A stretch of 64,000 nt of DNA from Bradyrhizobium commune (GCF_015624505.1 NZ_CP061379.1:4712001-4776000); one strand, 5' to 3'; positions 1 to 9,476 are shown, counted from the first letter of the stretch. Program-made: numbers and translations. Notes: generated by a model not told the origin, from the letters alone.

Positions 1-263
1 GTCGGCGCAAATTGCACGCGCACCGGCGTGGCTTGCTGACAAATTAGACACGTCGCGCCGTTGTCCCGGAAGCGCGATGCCCAGATGCAGCGTCGGACGA
101 TCAAGGCCAGCGGCCGAACTAACCTCCGGTGCAACCACCGGATTTTTTCCTGAACGAGCTCGCCGCATCGACGCACCCGGCCTGTTTGCTGGCCCGCAAA
201 CGAACTGGCCCAAAATTCGCAAAGACGTTCTCAAGCTGGCAATGGCGCAGAGCGGAGAACGTC

Positions 264-1403
264 ATGAACGTGCATGCTGCGGGCGATCTCAAGATCACTG
301 GCCTCACCCACCCGAACGGTGCGCCGCTCCGCCTCAACACCCAGGATTTCGTCGCGATCGACCGCGACAAGAATGCGAAATACGAAGCGACCTACCGGCC
401 GCAGGCGCTCTACAACCGCGCCAACGAAGGCTTTCACGCCAACAACGAAACCTTCCTGCTGCACGAAGTCGCGACCAATTTGCCGATCTACCTCCCCGAC
501 ACGGGCCCGACCGATTTCCACCTGCATCTACCGCCGGGCGGCTTTCAGCTGGTGCTGGTCACCTCGGGCGCGTTCACCTTCGACTATGACGGGCGCTGGT
601 ACAATGTCGGCCCCGGCGCGGTGATGCTGCAAAGCGCGATCGTGCACCGCCAGCTGTTCTACACCTGGTCGGGACTGTCGACCGAAGAGAACCTGAAGAC
701 GCCGCAGACGGTGGTGCCCGATCCGATCTCGATGGGCTACTCCGGCAAATTCCTCGAAGCCTTCATCACCGATCCCACGACCTTTCCGAACCCGACCATC
801 GTCGGCCCGGATCAGATCAATGAAGACGAAACGCCGCGCGTGGCCTGGAGCCATCCGCTGCATGATCGTCCCGCCGATGCCGGCTTCTGGCTCCAGGATC
901 CCTTGGCGCTGGATGCGCTCTACAAGCCGCTCACCGACGGTTCGGTCAAATCGGCCCTGCCGGTCTACGTGCGCGATATCGGCATCGAGATTCCGAGCGG
1001 ACATCTCGTCACCGGCCACATCATCGCAACCGATCCGCGTGGGCACGCACTCTTGCCGAAGAGCACGTCTGCCGCCGCGGACGCGAAATGGTTCGCCAGG
1101 GGCGAGGTCGTGATCTATCGCGTCATTCGCGGCACGGCCGAATTCAGGAAGAAGGCTGGCGAGACTTTTGAACTCTCCGCTGGCGACGTGGTGACGGCGG
1201 GCAAGGATTCGATCAGCCTCGTTGGGCTCGGTGAGAACACCCAGGTCCTTCGGCTCGGCCTGCTCAAGGGCATGAACGACCTTCGCAGCTGGACGCCGAC
1301 GCAGCGCGACGAGATCGACGGCCTCGCTGGCCAGATCATCACGCAGAAGGACGTTCGTCCCTTGCGTACTGAAGGCCAGCCGGTTGGGTATCTGTACGGC
1401 TAA
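264..1403 (+). CDS. Uncharacterised bicupin-like protein
   Basis: The reading frame gives 379 residues from the ATG at 264, which follows a GCGGAG ribosome site; the frame is open upstream to a GTG at 129 but that extension looks non-coding. I see two cupin-like beta segments. The first is around residues 90-130, with FHLHLPPGG followed by the strand-rich run TSGAFTFDYDGRWYNVGPGA. The second is around residues 285-330, with VIYRVIRGTAEF followed by FELSAGDVV. No signal peptide is visible, so a cytoplasmic protein is likely. Bicupins range from sugar isomerases to dioxygenases, and I cannot recognise a specific subfamily, so no function is assigned. It is transcribed towards gor (convergent), with a palindromic repeat between them. 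Bases 1-263 upstream show nothing I can name. Confidence 0.75.
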   Translation: MNVHAAGDLKITGLTHPNGAPLRLNTQDFVAIDRDKNAKYEATYRPQALYNRANEGFHANNETFLLHEVATNLPIYLPDTGPTDFHLHLPPGGFQLVLVTSGAFTFDYDGRWYNVGPGAVMLQSAIVHRQLFYTWSGLSTEENLKTPQTVVPDPISMGYSGKFLEAFITDPTTFPNPTIVGPDQINEDETPRVAWSHPLHDRPADAGFWLQDPLALDALYKPLTDGSVKSALPVYVRDIGIEIPSGHLVTGHIIATDPRGHALLPKSTSAAADAKWFARGEVVIYRVIRGTAEFRKKAGETFELSAGDVVTAGKDSISLVGLGENTQVLRLGLLKGMNDLRSWTPTQRDEIDGLAGQIITQKDVRPLRTEGQPVGYLYG

Positions 1404-1420
1404 GGCACAGACTTGCGGCC

Positions 1421-1532
1421 ATCCTTCGAGACGCCCGCCTGCGGCGGGCCCTCAGGATGAGCTCGCGCTTTGCGGCGAGATTATCGACCCTCATGGTGAG
1501 GAGCCCGCCAAAGCGGGCGTCTCGGACCATGC
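1421..1532. repeat. Intergenic palindromic repeat, REP-like
   Basis: Two imperfect inverted arms, about 1421-1460 and 1487-1532, share the core CGAGACGCCCGCC and its complement GGCGGGCGTCTCG around a 26-base loop region. The element lies between the convergent ends of the bicupin gene and gor, a usual place for such repeats in Bradyrhizobium. It may also fold as a two-way transcript end. Confidence 0.6.
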
Positions 1533-1572
1533 AGGCCGAGTTCGTCCGGCGCTCCGCCCAACCTATGCGCAG

Positions 1573-2973
1573 CTACTCCGCCGCCTGACGCACATGGCGC
1601 GCGGTCGGCGTGCGCATCGTGACGAGCTCCTCGGCCGCGGTCGGATGCAGCGCGATCGTGGAGTCGAAATCCGCTTTCGTCGCCTTCATCTTCACCGCGA
1701 TCGCGACAGCTTGCGTGATCTCGGCCGCGCCGTCACCGACGATGTGGCAACCCAGCACGCGTTCGGATGAGCCGTCGACGACGAGCTTCATCAGCACGCG
1801 GGTGTCGCGCCCGGACATGGTCGCCTTGATCGGGCGGAACGTCGTCTTGTAGATGTCGACGTGGCTATATTGCGCGCGCGCTTCAGTTTCGGTCAGACCA
1901 ACCGTGCCGACCTCCGGCTGCGAGAACACCGCGGTCGGGATGGTGGCATGATCGACCTTCACCTCGCGCTTGCCGAACACGGTATCGGCGAAGGCATGGC
2001 CCTCGCGGATGGCGACCGGCGTGAGATTGTGACGGTGGGTGACGTCGCCGATCGCATAGATATTGTCGACCGAGCTCTTCGAGAAACCATCGACCGCGAT
2101 GCCGCCGTTCTTCGGATTGATGGCGACGCCGGCCTTCTCCAGCCCGAGATTGGCCACCGCCGGATGCCGGCCGATCGCGAACATCACCTGGTCGGAGGCG
2201 AGGCTCGAACCGTTCGACAGATGGGTGGTGAATTCCTCGCCATTGCGATCGACATGGCGATCGACCTTGGTCACCGTGCAGCCGGTGAGGATGGTGATGC
2301 CCTGCTTCTCCATCTCGCTGCGAACGTGGGCGCGGACATCCTCGTCAAAACCGCGCAAGATGTTGTCGCCGCGATAGATCACGGTGACGTCGGAGCCGAA
2401 GCCGGCAAAGATGCCGGCGAACTCCAGCGCGATGTAGCCGCCGCCCTGGATCACGATCCGCTTCGGCAGCTTTTTGAGATGAAACGCCTCGTTGGACGAG
2501 ATTACGTGCTCGATGCCGGGAATCGAAGCGCCATGGTTGGGCGCACCGCCTGTGGCGATCAGGATGTATTTTGCGGTGATCTTCCTGTCGTTCTCGAGCA
2601 GGCGGACGGTGTGCCTGTCCTCGATCACCGCGCGACTCTTGACGATCTGCGCGCCCGACTTCTCGACATTGGTCGTGTAGGCCGCTTCCAGCCGCGCGAT
2701 CTCCTTGTCCTTGTTGGCGATCAGCGTCGGCCAGTCGAAACTCGCGGGCGGAACGGTCCAGCCGAAGCCGGCGGCATCCTCGAGCTCGTGACGAAAATGC
2801 GAGCCGATCACGAACAGCTTCTTCGGAACGCAGCCGCGGATCACGCAGGTGCCGCCCATGCGGTACTCTTCCGCGATCATGACGCGGGCGCCGTATCCGG
2901 ACGCGATGCGGGCGGCACGCACGCCGCCCGAACCGCCACCGATGACAAAGAGGTCGACGTCGAATTCAGCCAT
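1573..2973 (-). CDS. gor: Glutathione-disulfide reductase
   Basis: The 466-residue protein is full length for class I pyridine nucleotide-disulfide oxidoreductases. It reduces glutathione disulfide with NADPH in the cytoplasm. The FAD-binding GGGSGG lies at residues 12-17 and the redox-active pair is GGTCVIRGC (C43, C48). The NAD(P)-binding loop is GGGYIALE near residue 176, and the C-terminal dimer-interface catalytic histidine is in LHPTAAEE. The spacing of the CVIRGC pair, with VPKK following, favours glutathione reductase over dihydrolipoamide dehydrogenase. The ATG at 2973 is preceded by GGAGAGG at a good distance. Downstream genes on the same strand (DUF2059 protein and rpiA) lie upstream in transcription order, so gor may be the last gene of an rpiA-DUF2059-gor operon, with 60 bases before it. 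Confidence 0.95.
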   Translation of the reverse strand: MAEFDVDLFVIGGGSGGVRAARIASGYGARVMIAEEYRMGGTCVIRGCVPKKLFVIGSHFRHELEDAAGFGWTVPPASFDWPTLIANKDKEIARLEAAYTTNVEKSGAQIVKSRAVIEDRHTVRLLENDRKITAKYILIATGGAPNHGASIPGIEHVISSNEAFHLKKLPKRIVIQGGGYIALEFAGIFAGFGSDVTVIYRGDNILRGFDEDVRAHVRSEMEKQGITILTGCTVTKVDRHVDRNGEEFTTHLSNGSSLASDQVMFAIGRHPAVANLGLEKAGVAINPKNGGIAVDGFSKSSVDNIYAIGDVTHRHNLTPVAIREGHAFADTVFGKREVKVDHATIPTAVFSQPEVGTVGLTETEARAQYSHVDIYKTTFRPIKATMSGRDTRVLMKLVVDGSSERVLGCHIVGDGAAEITQAVAIAVKMKATKADFDSTIALHPTAAEELVTMRTPTARHVRQAAE

Positions 2974-3033
2974 TGTCCTCTCCGACCTCTTTCAGGAATT
3001 CCCGGTCAGGTATTCCTTGCTAGATAGGTATTG

Positions 3034-3576
3034 TCAGATTTCCTTGCCACGCTTGCGCATCTCGGCGCGGAAGGCCCCCATCACGGTCTCGGAGAAATCC
3101 TGGGCCCAGGAGTTCATGAAGGCCATGCTGAGCCCGATGGCGCGCGGCTCGGCGTTGATCAGCTTCTGTCCGAGCGGCGACTTGTAGAAGACGACGAGGT
3201 CCTTCAGCTCCTGCTCGGTGAACTCGCTGGCATAGATCTGCGCCATGCCTTCGCCGATCTCGTTCTGGCGGCCGGTGAGTTGCTGTTCGACGATCGGGGC
3301 GACCTCGTTGAGGTCCTTCTGATAGTTCAGATTCTGCTGGATCAGCGCGATCTTGGTCTTCTGAACCAGGCCCGGCACAGCGCCGGCATACATCGCGCCG
3401 GCATTCTTGATCTGCAAGATCTCCTTGGCCGCAGCGATTGCCGCCGGAGTGGATTTGGGGGGCGCTGCCGGCGCGGCCTTTTGTGGCGCTGCCTGCTGCG
3501 CCATGGCCGGAGCGGCCGACAGGGCCAGCCCCACAGCGAGGGTCGCGGCCGGCAAGAATTTCAAAACGCTCTTCAT
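3034..3576 (-). CDS. Exported DUF2059 protein
   Basis: This 180-residue protein begins with a clear Sec signal peptide: a KSVLKF start, a hydrophobic core and an AMA-QQ cleavage site near residue 26. A linker rich in Ala and Pro follows. The remaining part matches the DUF2059 pattern, with FTEQELKDLVVFYKSPLGQK near residue 118 and a helical C-terminus. DUF2059 proteins are periplasmic and of unknown biochemical role. The gene starts two bases after the rpiA stop, so translational coupling is likely. The placement between rpiA and gor is, to my knowledge, usual in Bradyrhizobium. The domain is confident and the function unknown. Confidence 0.85.
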   Translation of the reverse strand: MKSVLKFLPAATLAVGLALSAAPAMAQQAAPQKAAPAAPPKSTPAAIAAAKEILQIKNAGAMYAGAVPGLVQKTKIALIQQNLNYQKDLNEVAPIVEQQLTGRQNEIGEGMAQIYASEFTEQELKDLVVFYKSPLGQKLINAEPRAIGLSMAFMNSWAQDFSETVMGAFRAEMRKRGKEI

Positions 3577-3578
3577 TC

Positions 3579-4304
3579 CTAGTCTCCTTTCGGCTTTCGC
3601 CGTTCAATCACGCGAATTCCCTCGCCACCCGCCAGAACGGCCGAGCTGGCCAAGCCGATGAACAGCCCGTGCTCGACCACGCCGGGGATTGCGCTCAATG
3701 CCGTCGCAAGATGAGGCGGATCCGCGATCTTTTCGAGCTGGGCATCGACGATCCAGTGGCCGCCATCGGTGACGAAAACGTGGCCATCCTTGTCGTCGCC
3801 CTTGGCCTTGCGAACCGCCATTTGCCCGGAAACGCTGCACGCCGCAAACGCCTTCTCGATCGCGCGGCGCGTCGCCCCGAGCCCGAACGGGATGACCTCG
3901 ATCGGCAGCGGAAAGCGGCCAAGCATCGGCACCCATTTGCTGTCGTCGGCGATCACGATCATGCGATCCGAGGCGGCCGCCACGATCTTCTCGCGCAGCA
4001 ATGCCCCGCCGCCGCCCTTGATCAGGTTGAACTCGGGATCGATCTCGTCGGCGCCATCGACGGTCATGTCGAGATGGTCGATCTCATCCAGCGTGGTCAG
4101 TGGCACGCCGCAGCGCTCGGCATCGAGACGCGTCGCCTCGGAGGTCGGCACGCCGATCACATTGAGGCCGGCGCGGACGCGCTCGCCGAGCAGCTCGACG
4201 AAATGCTTGGCGGTCGAGCCGGTGCCGAGCCCGAGCTGCATGCCGTCGCGCACCTCTTCCAGCGCGCGCGCCGCCGCCTGCCGCTTCAACTGGTCCATGT
4301 TCAC
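3579..4304 (-). CDS. rpiA: Ribose-5-phosphate isomerase A
   Basis: The product (241 residues from GTG at 4304, or 239 from ATG at 4298) interconverts ribose 5-phosphate and ribulose 5-phosphate in the pentose phosphate pathway. Family motifs are all present: GLGTGSTA near residue 26 for phosphate binding, TSEATR near 54, DGADEID near 83 with the catalytic aspartates, and [11 protein letters not shown] near 95 with the catalytic lysine and glutamate. It is divergent from gph, with 149 bases between them that should hold both promoters. The DUF2059 gene and gor follow on the same strand. Confidence 0.95.
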   Translation of the reverse strand: MNMDQLKRQAAARALEEVRDGMQLGLGTGSTAKHFVELLGERVRAGLNVIGVPTSEATRLDAERCGVPLTTLDEIDHLDMTVDGADEIDPEFNLIKGGGGALLREKIVAAASDRMIVIADDSKWVPMLGRFPLPIEVIPFGLGATRRAIEKAFAACSVSGQMAVRKAKGDDKDGHVFVTDGGHWIVDAQLEKIADPPHLATALSAIPGVVEHGLFIGLASSAVLAGGEGIRVIERRKPKGD

Positions 4305-4453
4305 GTTTGCGTCCGCCTCTGGATTAAGGGTGTGCCGCCGGTACCGTTTGCGGCGGCCTATGTAGCCTCGTTTTCCTCGCGGGAACAGGCCTATAAGGTG
4401 ATCTTATGGCCCCGCCCCTTGCGCCGGCCGGGCCGGACCGATAGCGCTTCCCC

Positions 4454-5167
4454 ATGACCTCCCCTAACAAGACTTGCCCCTACACCCTCGTCTTTGATCT
4501 CGACGGCACGCTTGTGGATACGGCGCCCGACCTGATCACCGCGCTCAATCACGTGCTGGACCGCGAGGGCCTGCCGCCGGTGCCGATGGCCTCAGCCCGC
4601 AACATGATCGGAGCTGGCGCCCGCAAGCTGATCGAGCGGGGGCTGGAGGCCGAGGGCCGCGCCGTCATGCCCGCGGACATGGACCGGATGACGGCGGATT
4701 TCATCGCCTATTACGCCGAAAATATCGCCGTCGAATCCCGCCCCTTCGAGGGGCTGGAGGACGCGCTCGACCTGTTCGCTGCGCAGGGCCATCGGCTGGC
4801 GGTGTGCACCAACAAGCTGGAATGGCTGTCCAGGCGGCTCCTGGACCAGCTCGGCATGACCCGCCGGTTCGCAGCAATCTGCGGTGCCGACACGTTTGGG
4901 GTCCAGAAGCCCGATCCGACCATTTTTCGGGAGACGGTCGCCCGGGCCGGCGGGCGAGTTGCGGCCAGCATCATGGTCGGCGATGCCGGAACCGATGTTG
5001 GGGTCGCCCGGCGGGCCGGGGTGCCCGTGATCGGGGTCAGCTTTGGCTATACCGACGTGCCGATCGCCGATCTGAAGCCGGACCGGCTGATCCATCACAT
5101 GCGCGACCTGCCGGACGCGGCCCGTAGCCTGATGACGGCCTCCGTCCTCGACAAGGCACTGAAATAA
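4454..5167 (+). CDS. gph: Phosphoglycolate phosphatase (HAD family)
   Basis: A 237-residue HAD hydrolase. Motif I is VFDLDGTLVDT near residue 13, with both catalytic aspartates. Motif II is the threonine in AVCTNK near residue 118, motif III the lysine in VQKPDP, and motif IV is MVGDAGTD. The helical cap lies between motifs I and II, as in Gph. The expected reaction is hydrolysis of 2-phosphoglycolate made by DNA repair or the Rubisco oxygenase reaction. The divergent neighbour rpiA is a common partner of gph. HAD proteins vary in substrate, so the specific assignment rests on overall resemblance. Confidence 0.88.
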   Translation: MTSPNKTCPYTLVFDLDGTLVDTAPDLITALNHVLDREGLPPVPMASARNMIGAGARKLIERGLEAEGRAVMPADMDRMTADFIAYYAENIAVESRPFEGLEDALDLFAAQGHRLAVCTNKLEWLSRRLLDQLGMTRRFAAICGADTFGVQKPDPTIFRETVARAGGRVAASIMVGDAGTDVGVARRAGVPVIGVSFGYTDVPIADLKPDRLIHHMRDLPDAARSLMTASVLDKALK

Positions 5168-5193
5168 CTACATAAATATCACTAAAGCCTGCG

Positions 5194-5209
5194 TTAACCA
5201 TCTATTAAC
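5194..5209. promoter_or_regulatory. Candidate CtrA box
   Basis: The sequence reads TTAA, seven bases, TTAAC, the full CtrA consensus of alphaproteobacteria. It also begins TTAACCAT, a known half-site variant. It lies about 90 bases before the lipoprotein gene at 5301, in an AT-rich island unlike the surrounding DNA. Confidence 0.6.
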
Positions 5210-5300
5210 TATGCGCGCGCCGCCGGTTGCCTGGGGAAAACGACGCTCCTAAGGTCGCTTCGGGGAATGTGGCGGTTCGTCGCAGTAGAAGTGGATGGTC

Positions 5301-5774
5301 ATGCGTCGTGTCATCGCGATTGCGTTAGCGGCAGCGAGCTTAGGCGGCTGCTCCTCGATGTCCTGGGACATGTTCAAATCGGCCCCGCCGACTGTCCAGG
5401 TCCGGCTCGAATCCAGCCCACCGGGAGCTGATGCCAGCACCTCGCTCGGACCGGGCTGCAAGACCCCCTGCTCCGTCTCGGTTCCCGCCCCCGACGCGCC
5501 GTTCACGGTCACCTACACCCTCAACAAATACTTGCCGGCCAGTGTGCCGGTGAATGTGATCAAGAATCCCGGCAGCTTCACCACGTCGGCAACGGCCACC
5601 ACCGATCCGAACCCGGTGTTTGCTGAGCTTCAGCCGGCCGTGCCGCCGAAGCCCGTGAAGAAGAAGCCGCACCGCCCGAAGAAGCCCAAGCCGGCCGCAG
5701 CCGCGCCGGCCGACGCCGCAGCACCTGCCGCAGGCGGCTCACCGTTCCCCGATCCGAACGCGGGCAAGCGCTGA
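5301..5774 (+). CDS. Putative lipoprotein with PEGA-like domain and Lys/Pro/Ala tail
   Basis: The protein is 157 residues from the ATG at 5301; an ATG two codons upstream is also possible. A short signal peptide ends in the lipobox SLGGC, so lipidation at Cys17 is expected. A segment of about 60 residues (VQVRLESSPPGADAST and following, with two cysteines in GCKTPCS) resembles a PEGA-type beta domain. The C-terminal third is a low-complexity run of Lys, Pro and Ala (KKPHRPKKPKP), which could contact peptidoglycan or other anionic polymers. A perfect CtrA box upstream suggests cell-cycle control. No specific function is recognised. Confidence 0.75.
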   Translation: MRRVIAIALAAASLGGCSSMSWDMFKSAPPTVQVRLESSPPGADASTSLGPGCKTPCSVSVPAPDAPFTVTYTLNKYLPASVPVNVIKNPGSFTTSATATTDPNPVFAELQPAVPPKPVKKKPHRPKKPKPAAAAPADAAAPAAGGSPFPDPNAGKR

Positions 5775-5883
5775 TCTTCCGTGCACTGCACGATTGTCCT
5801 CGTGGCATACCATGCTTACATTGCTTCCAGCGCGCTGTTGAAGCAAAGGTGCGCACGTCGCCGTAAGTGACAAGGCCTTTTGT

Positions 5884-6918
5884 ATGAACGGATCTTCCGC
5901 GAGCCCTCTCGCCTCGTTGTCGAGCGCTATGACCGATCCGTTCGGGCGGACCATCTCGTATTTGCGTGTCTCCGTCACCGACCGCTGCGATCTGCGCTGC
6001 TTCTATTGCATGTCGGAAGACATGACGTTCCTTCCCAAGGCCGATTTGTTGACGCTGGAAGAGCTCGACCGGCTCTGCTCCGCCTTCATCGCCAAGGGCG
6101 TGAAGAAGCTGCGGCTCACCGGCGGCGAGCCGCTGGTCCGCCGCAACGTGATGTCGCTGGTGCGCTCGCTGTCGCGGCATCTGTCGAGCGGCGCGTTGCG
6201 CGAGCTGACGCTCACGACCAACGGCACCCAACTCGCAAAGCACGCGCAGGAGCTTGCCGATTGCGGCGTCCGCCGCATCAATGTCTCGCTGGATACGCTT
6301 GATCCCCGAAAATTTCGCGAGATCACGCGCTGGGGCGAGATCGACAAGGTGCTGGAGGGCATCGAGGCCGCGCGCGCTGCGGGCCTTGCCGTGAAGATCA
6401 ACGCGGTGGCGCTGAAGAACCTCAACGAGGACGAGCTCCCCGATCTGATGCGCTGGGCCCATGGCAAGGGCATGGGACTGACGCTGATCGAGGTGATGCC
6501 GATGGGCGAGATCGGCGCAGGCCGCATCGACCAGTATCTGCCGCTATCGCTGGTGCGCGCGCGGCTCGCCCAGCAATTCACGCTGACGGATCTGGCCGAG
6601 AACACCGGCGGGCCGGCGCGCTATGTCAGCGTCGCCGAGACCGGCGGCAAGCTCGGCTTCATCACGCCGATGACGCATAATTTCTGCGAATCCTGCAACC
6701 GCGTCCGCATCACCTGCACGGGCACGCTGCACACCTGCCTCGGCCACGAGGATGCCTCGGATCTGCGCAAACCGCTGCGTGCATCGGACGACGACACCCA
6801 GCTTGCCGCTGCGATCGATCGCGCCATTGGGCTCAAGCCCAAGGGCCACGATTTCATCATCGATCGTCGCCACTCCCGCCCCAGCGTCTCCCGGCACATG
6901 AGCGTGACCGGCGGCTGA
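5884..6918 (+). CDS. moaA: GTP 3',8-cyclase MoaA
   Basis: A 344-residue radical SAM enzyme for the first step of molybdenum cofactor synthesis. The N-terminal cluster motif is CDLRCFYC near residue 38, and the SAM-binding GGEPL is near 80. The second, C-terminal 4Fe-4S site is formed by FCESCNR and the cysteine in LHTCLG. The protein ends in Gly-Gly (MSVTGG), the C-terminal tail that MoaA needs to reach the active site. The start may instead be the ATG at 5929 (MTDPFGRT), since the first 15 residues are not conserved. The molybdenum hydroxylase at 60-64 kb would use its product. It stands alone here, with no other moa gene beside it. Confidence 0.95.
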   Translation: MNGSSASPLASLSSAMTDPFGRTISYLRVSVTDRCDLRCFYCMSEDMTFLPKADLLTLEELDRLCSAFIAKGVKKLRLTGGEPLVRRNVMSLVRSLSRHLSSGALRELTLTTNGTQLAKHAQELADCGVRRINVSLDTLDPRKFREITRWGEIDKVLEGIEAARAAGLAVKINAVALKNLNEDELPDLMRWAHGKGMGLTLIEVMPMGEIGAGRIDQYLPLSLVRARLAQQFTLTDLAENTGGPARYVSVAETGGKLGFITPMTHNFCESCNRVRITCTGTLHTCLGHEDASDLRKPLRASDDDTQLAAAIDRAIGLKPKGHDFIIDRRHSRPSVSRHMSVTGG

Positions 6919-7090
6919 CATTGGGCGGCCTGCGGCCCTATTCCCCTTAACTATCAACAAACTTCCGATTGACTGGCGGCACCGCCGCTGGTTTTGTGCG
7001 GCTGCCTTAAGCCTTCGCGGCGGGACAAGCCGACGCGCCTAGTCGGCGCAGACCCAGGATGGCAGGCAAAAATCGGGGGAGGACCTATCG

Positions 7091-7672
7091 TTGCAAGCGC
7101 TCCTAAAGCTGAGCCGTGGGATCGACGCGTTCACACGTTGGACGGGCAAGCGCCTGGCTTGGCTGATCCTGGTCGCCGTGATCATCTCGGCCGTCAACGC
7201 GATCGTGCGCAAGACGTTCGATACCTCGTCCAATTCCTGGCTTGAACTGCAGTGGGTGCTTTTCAGCATCGTCTTCCTGCTCTGCTCGCCATGGACCTTG
7301 CTCGACAACGAGCACATCCGGATCGACATCTTCAACAGCATGATGCCGAAAAAGGCGCGCAACATCGTCGACGTCATCGGCCATTTGGTTTTCCTGCTGC
7401 CGCTGACGGTCGTGATGATCATTACCGGCGTACCGTTCTTCGAGCGTTCGTTCCAGATCAACGAGCAATCCGGCAATGCCGGCGGCCTGCCGCAATGGCC
7501 GGCCAAGTCGCTGATCATGATCGCCTTCGCCTTCCTGCTGGTTCAAGGCGTTTCCGAACTGATCAAGCGAATCGCGGTGATGCGCGGGCTGATCCCCGAT
7601 GCTCACGAGTCGCAGGTGAAGGCGATCGAAGCCGAGGTCGAGCACCTCGTCGAAGCGATCGAAAAGAAGTGA
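7091..7672 (+). CDS. dctQ: TRAP transporter small permease (DctQ family)
   Basis: The 193-residue membrane protein starts at a TTG, well placed after GGGGAGG. Four hydrophobic helices are visible, near residues 20-40 (LAWLILVAVIISAVNAIV), 55-75, 100-120 and 145-165. The second carries WLELQWVLFS, typical of DctQ. The charged C-terminal tail is probably a cytoplasmic coiled helix. DctQ pairs with DctM to form the sodium-driven TRAP channel. The dctM gene follows after 28 bases. No binding-protein gene adjoins, but two TakP-like candidates occur downstream on the other strand. Confidence 0.88.
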   Translation: MQALLKLSRGIDAFTRWTGKRLAWLILVAVIISAVNAIVRKTFDTSSNSWLELQWVLFSIVFLLCSPWTLLDNEHIRIDIFNSMMPKKARNIVDVIGHLVFLLPLTVVMIITGVPFFERSFQINEQSGNAGGLPQWPAKSLIMIAFAFLLVQGVSELIKRIAVMRGLIPDAHESQVKAIEAEVEHLVEAIEKK

Positions 7673-7700
7673 CCGCCAGCGGCGTTTTTCGGGGGGATCT

Positions 7701-9356
7701 ATGACCGCGTTTCTCATCGCCAATATGGCGCCGATCATGTTTGCGTCGCTGGTCGTCGTGCTGTTGCTCGGCTATCCCGCAGCGTTTTCACTCGGCGCCG
7801 TCGGCCTCATCTTCGCAGTGATCGGAATCCAGCTCGGCGAATTCCGCCCGGACTTCCTGCAAGCCCTGCCCGAGCGCGTCTACGGCGTGATGAACAACGA
7901 CACGCTGCTCGCGATTCCGTTCTTCACCTTCATGGGCCTGGTGCTCGAGCGATCCGGCATGGCCGAAGACCTGCTCGACACCATCGGACAATTGTTCGGC
8001 ACCATTCGCGGCGGCCTTGCCTATGCCGTGGTGTTCGTCGGCGCGCTGCTTGCCGCGACGACCGGCGTGGTCGCGGCCTCCGTGATCTCGATGGGCCTGA
8101 TCTCGCTGCCGATCATGCTGCGCTACGGCTATGACAGGCGCATGGCCACCGGCATCATCGCGGCGTCCGGTACGCTGGCGCAGATCATCCCGCCCTCGCT
8201 CGTTCTGATCGTGATGGCCGACCAGCTCGGCAAGTCCGTCGGCGACATGTACGAAGGCGCGTTCATTCCGGGCCTGGTGCTCGCCGGACTCTATGCCGGC
8301 TACGCCTTCCTCGTCACCCTGATCTTCCCGAAGGCTGCTCCGGGCCTGCCGAAGGAAGCGATCGGCTTCCGCGAGGACAATGGCGACCGCGGCCTGCGAT
8401 CGCTGGGCGTGTTGTTTCTGGCGAGCTGCGTGTTCGGCTGGTTCATGATGCGGAATTCGGAGACGCACGGCGCCGATTACGTCGTGCTCAGCATGTTCTT
8501 CGGCATCCTGTTCGCCTTCTTCGTCGCCGTGTTGAACTGGATCACCGCTCGATTCCTCGGCTTCCGTTTCCTCTCGAAGATGGCGCAGCAAACCACCTTT
8601 GCGATGGTGCCGCCGCTGTTCCTCATCTTCCTCGTGCTCGGAACGATCTTCATCGGCCTCGCCACACCGACCGAAGGCGGCGCCATGGGCGCAGCCGGCG
8701 CCCTCATTCTCGGCGCCATGAAGCGGCGGCTGTCCTGGGACCTGGTCCGCCAGGCCACCGAATCCACGGCGAAGCTGTCCGCATTCGTCGTCTTCATCCT
8801 GGTCGGCGCGCGCGTGTTCTCGTTGACCTTCTACGGCGTCAACGGCCATGTCTGGGTCGAGCATCTCCTGACCTCGCTGCCCGGCGGCCAGATCGGCTTC
8901 CTGATCTTCGTCAACGCCTTCGTGTTCGTGCTGGCGTTCTTCCTCGATTTCTTCGAGCTCGCCTTCATCGTGATCCCGCTGCTCGGACCCGCGGCCGAGC
9001 ATCTCGGCATCGACCTGATCTGGTTCGGCGTCATTCTCGGCGTCAACATGCAGACTTCGTTCATGCATCCGCCGTTCGGATTCGCGTTGTTCTATCTGCG
9101 CTCGGTCGCACCGAAGGAATCCTACCTCGACCGCGTCACCGGCAAGCGCATGGAGCCGGTCACGACCGGGCAGATCTACTGGGGCGCGGTCCCGTTCGTG
9201 GTCATTCAGATCATCATGGTGCTGCTGGTGATCACATTCCCGTCGATGGTGATGCACTACAAGGGCGTGCAATCGAACATCGATCCCAACAGCATCAAGA
9301 TCGAGATTCCGCAGATCGAACTGCCGCCGATCGATTTCGGTCAGCCCAAGCAATAG
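7701..9356 (+). CDS. dctM: TRAP transporter large permease (DctM family)
   Basis: This 551-residue protein has at least twelve hydrophobic segments. Typical DctM features are LLGYPAAFSLG near the start, IPFFTFMGLVLERSGMAEDL near residue 73, and SGTLAQIIPPSLVLIV near 155. It is longer than most DctM proteins (about 430 residues) because of an extra loop after residue 210 and an extended tail, as in the subfamily labelled mannitol/chloroaromatic TRAP. It imports an organic acid by sodium gradient together with DctQ. The start at 7701 follows GGGGGG. A hairpin repeat lies 14 bases after the stop. Confidence 0.9.
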   Translation: MTAFLIANMAPIMFASLVVVLLLGYPAAFSLGAVGLIFAVIGIQLGEFRPDFLQALPERVYGVMNNDTLLAIPFFTFMGLVLERSGMAEDLLDTIGQLFGTIRGGLAYAVVFVGALLAATTGVVAASVISMGLISLPIMLRYGYDRRMATGIIAASGTLAQIIPPSLVLIVMADQLGKSVGDMYEGAFIPGLVLAGLYAGYAFLVTLIFPKAAPGLPKEAIGFREDNGDRGLRSLGVLFLASCVFGWFMMRNSETHGADYVVLSMFFGILFAFFVAVLNWITARFLGFRFLSKMAQQTTFAMVPPLFLIFLVLGTIFIGLATPTEGGAMGAAGALILGAMKRRLSWDLVRQATESTAKLSAFVVFILVGARVFSLTFYGVNGHVWVEHLLTSLPGGQIGFLIFVNAFVFVLAFFLDFFELAFIVIPLLGPAAEHLGIDLIWFGVILGVNMQTSFMHPPFGFALFYLRSVAPKESYLDRVTGKRMEPVTTGQIYWGAVPFVVIQIIMVLLVITFPSMVMHYKGVQSNIDPNSIKIEIPQIELPPIDFGQPKQ

Positions 9357-9370
9357 CGGTCATCGCCCTC

Positions 9371-9402
9371 GCATCATGTTCCGGCCAAGCGGAACATGAT
9401 GC
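9371..9402. repeat. Hairpin repeat after dctM
   Basis: Perfect 13-base inverted arms (GCATCATGTTCCG and its complement) surround a 6-base loop. No T-run follows on the plus strand, so it may be a processing or stabilising hairpin rather than a classical terminator. The sequence resembles frequent Bradyrhizobium intergenic palindromes. Confidence 0.6.
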
Positions 9403-9476
9403 GCGCGACGGCCCGGGTGACAAGCGTCGGAAACACAGGCATACCGGGCCATCCTCCAGCCTATGGACCGCCGCGC

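Noticed and set aside
1861..3027. A 388-codon open frame on the plus strand
   Set aside because: It is antisense to gor, which has all its catalytic motifs.
7788..9353. A 521-codon open frame on the minus strand
   Set aside because: It is the complement of dctM; its composition (extreme Glu, Asp, His and Arg) is that of a reversed membrane-protein gene.
9396..9476. N-terminal extension of the M20 peptidase
   Set aside because: It would start inside a hairpin repeat and place 27 residues before a normal signal peptide.
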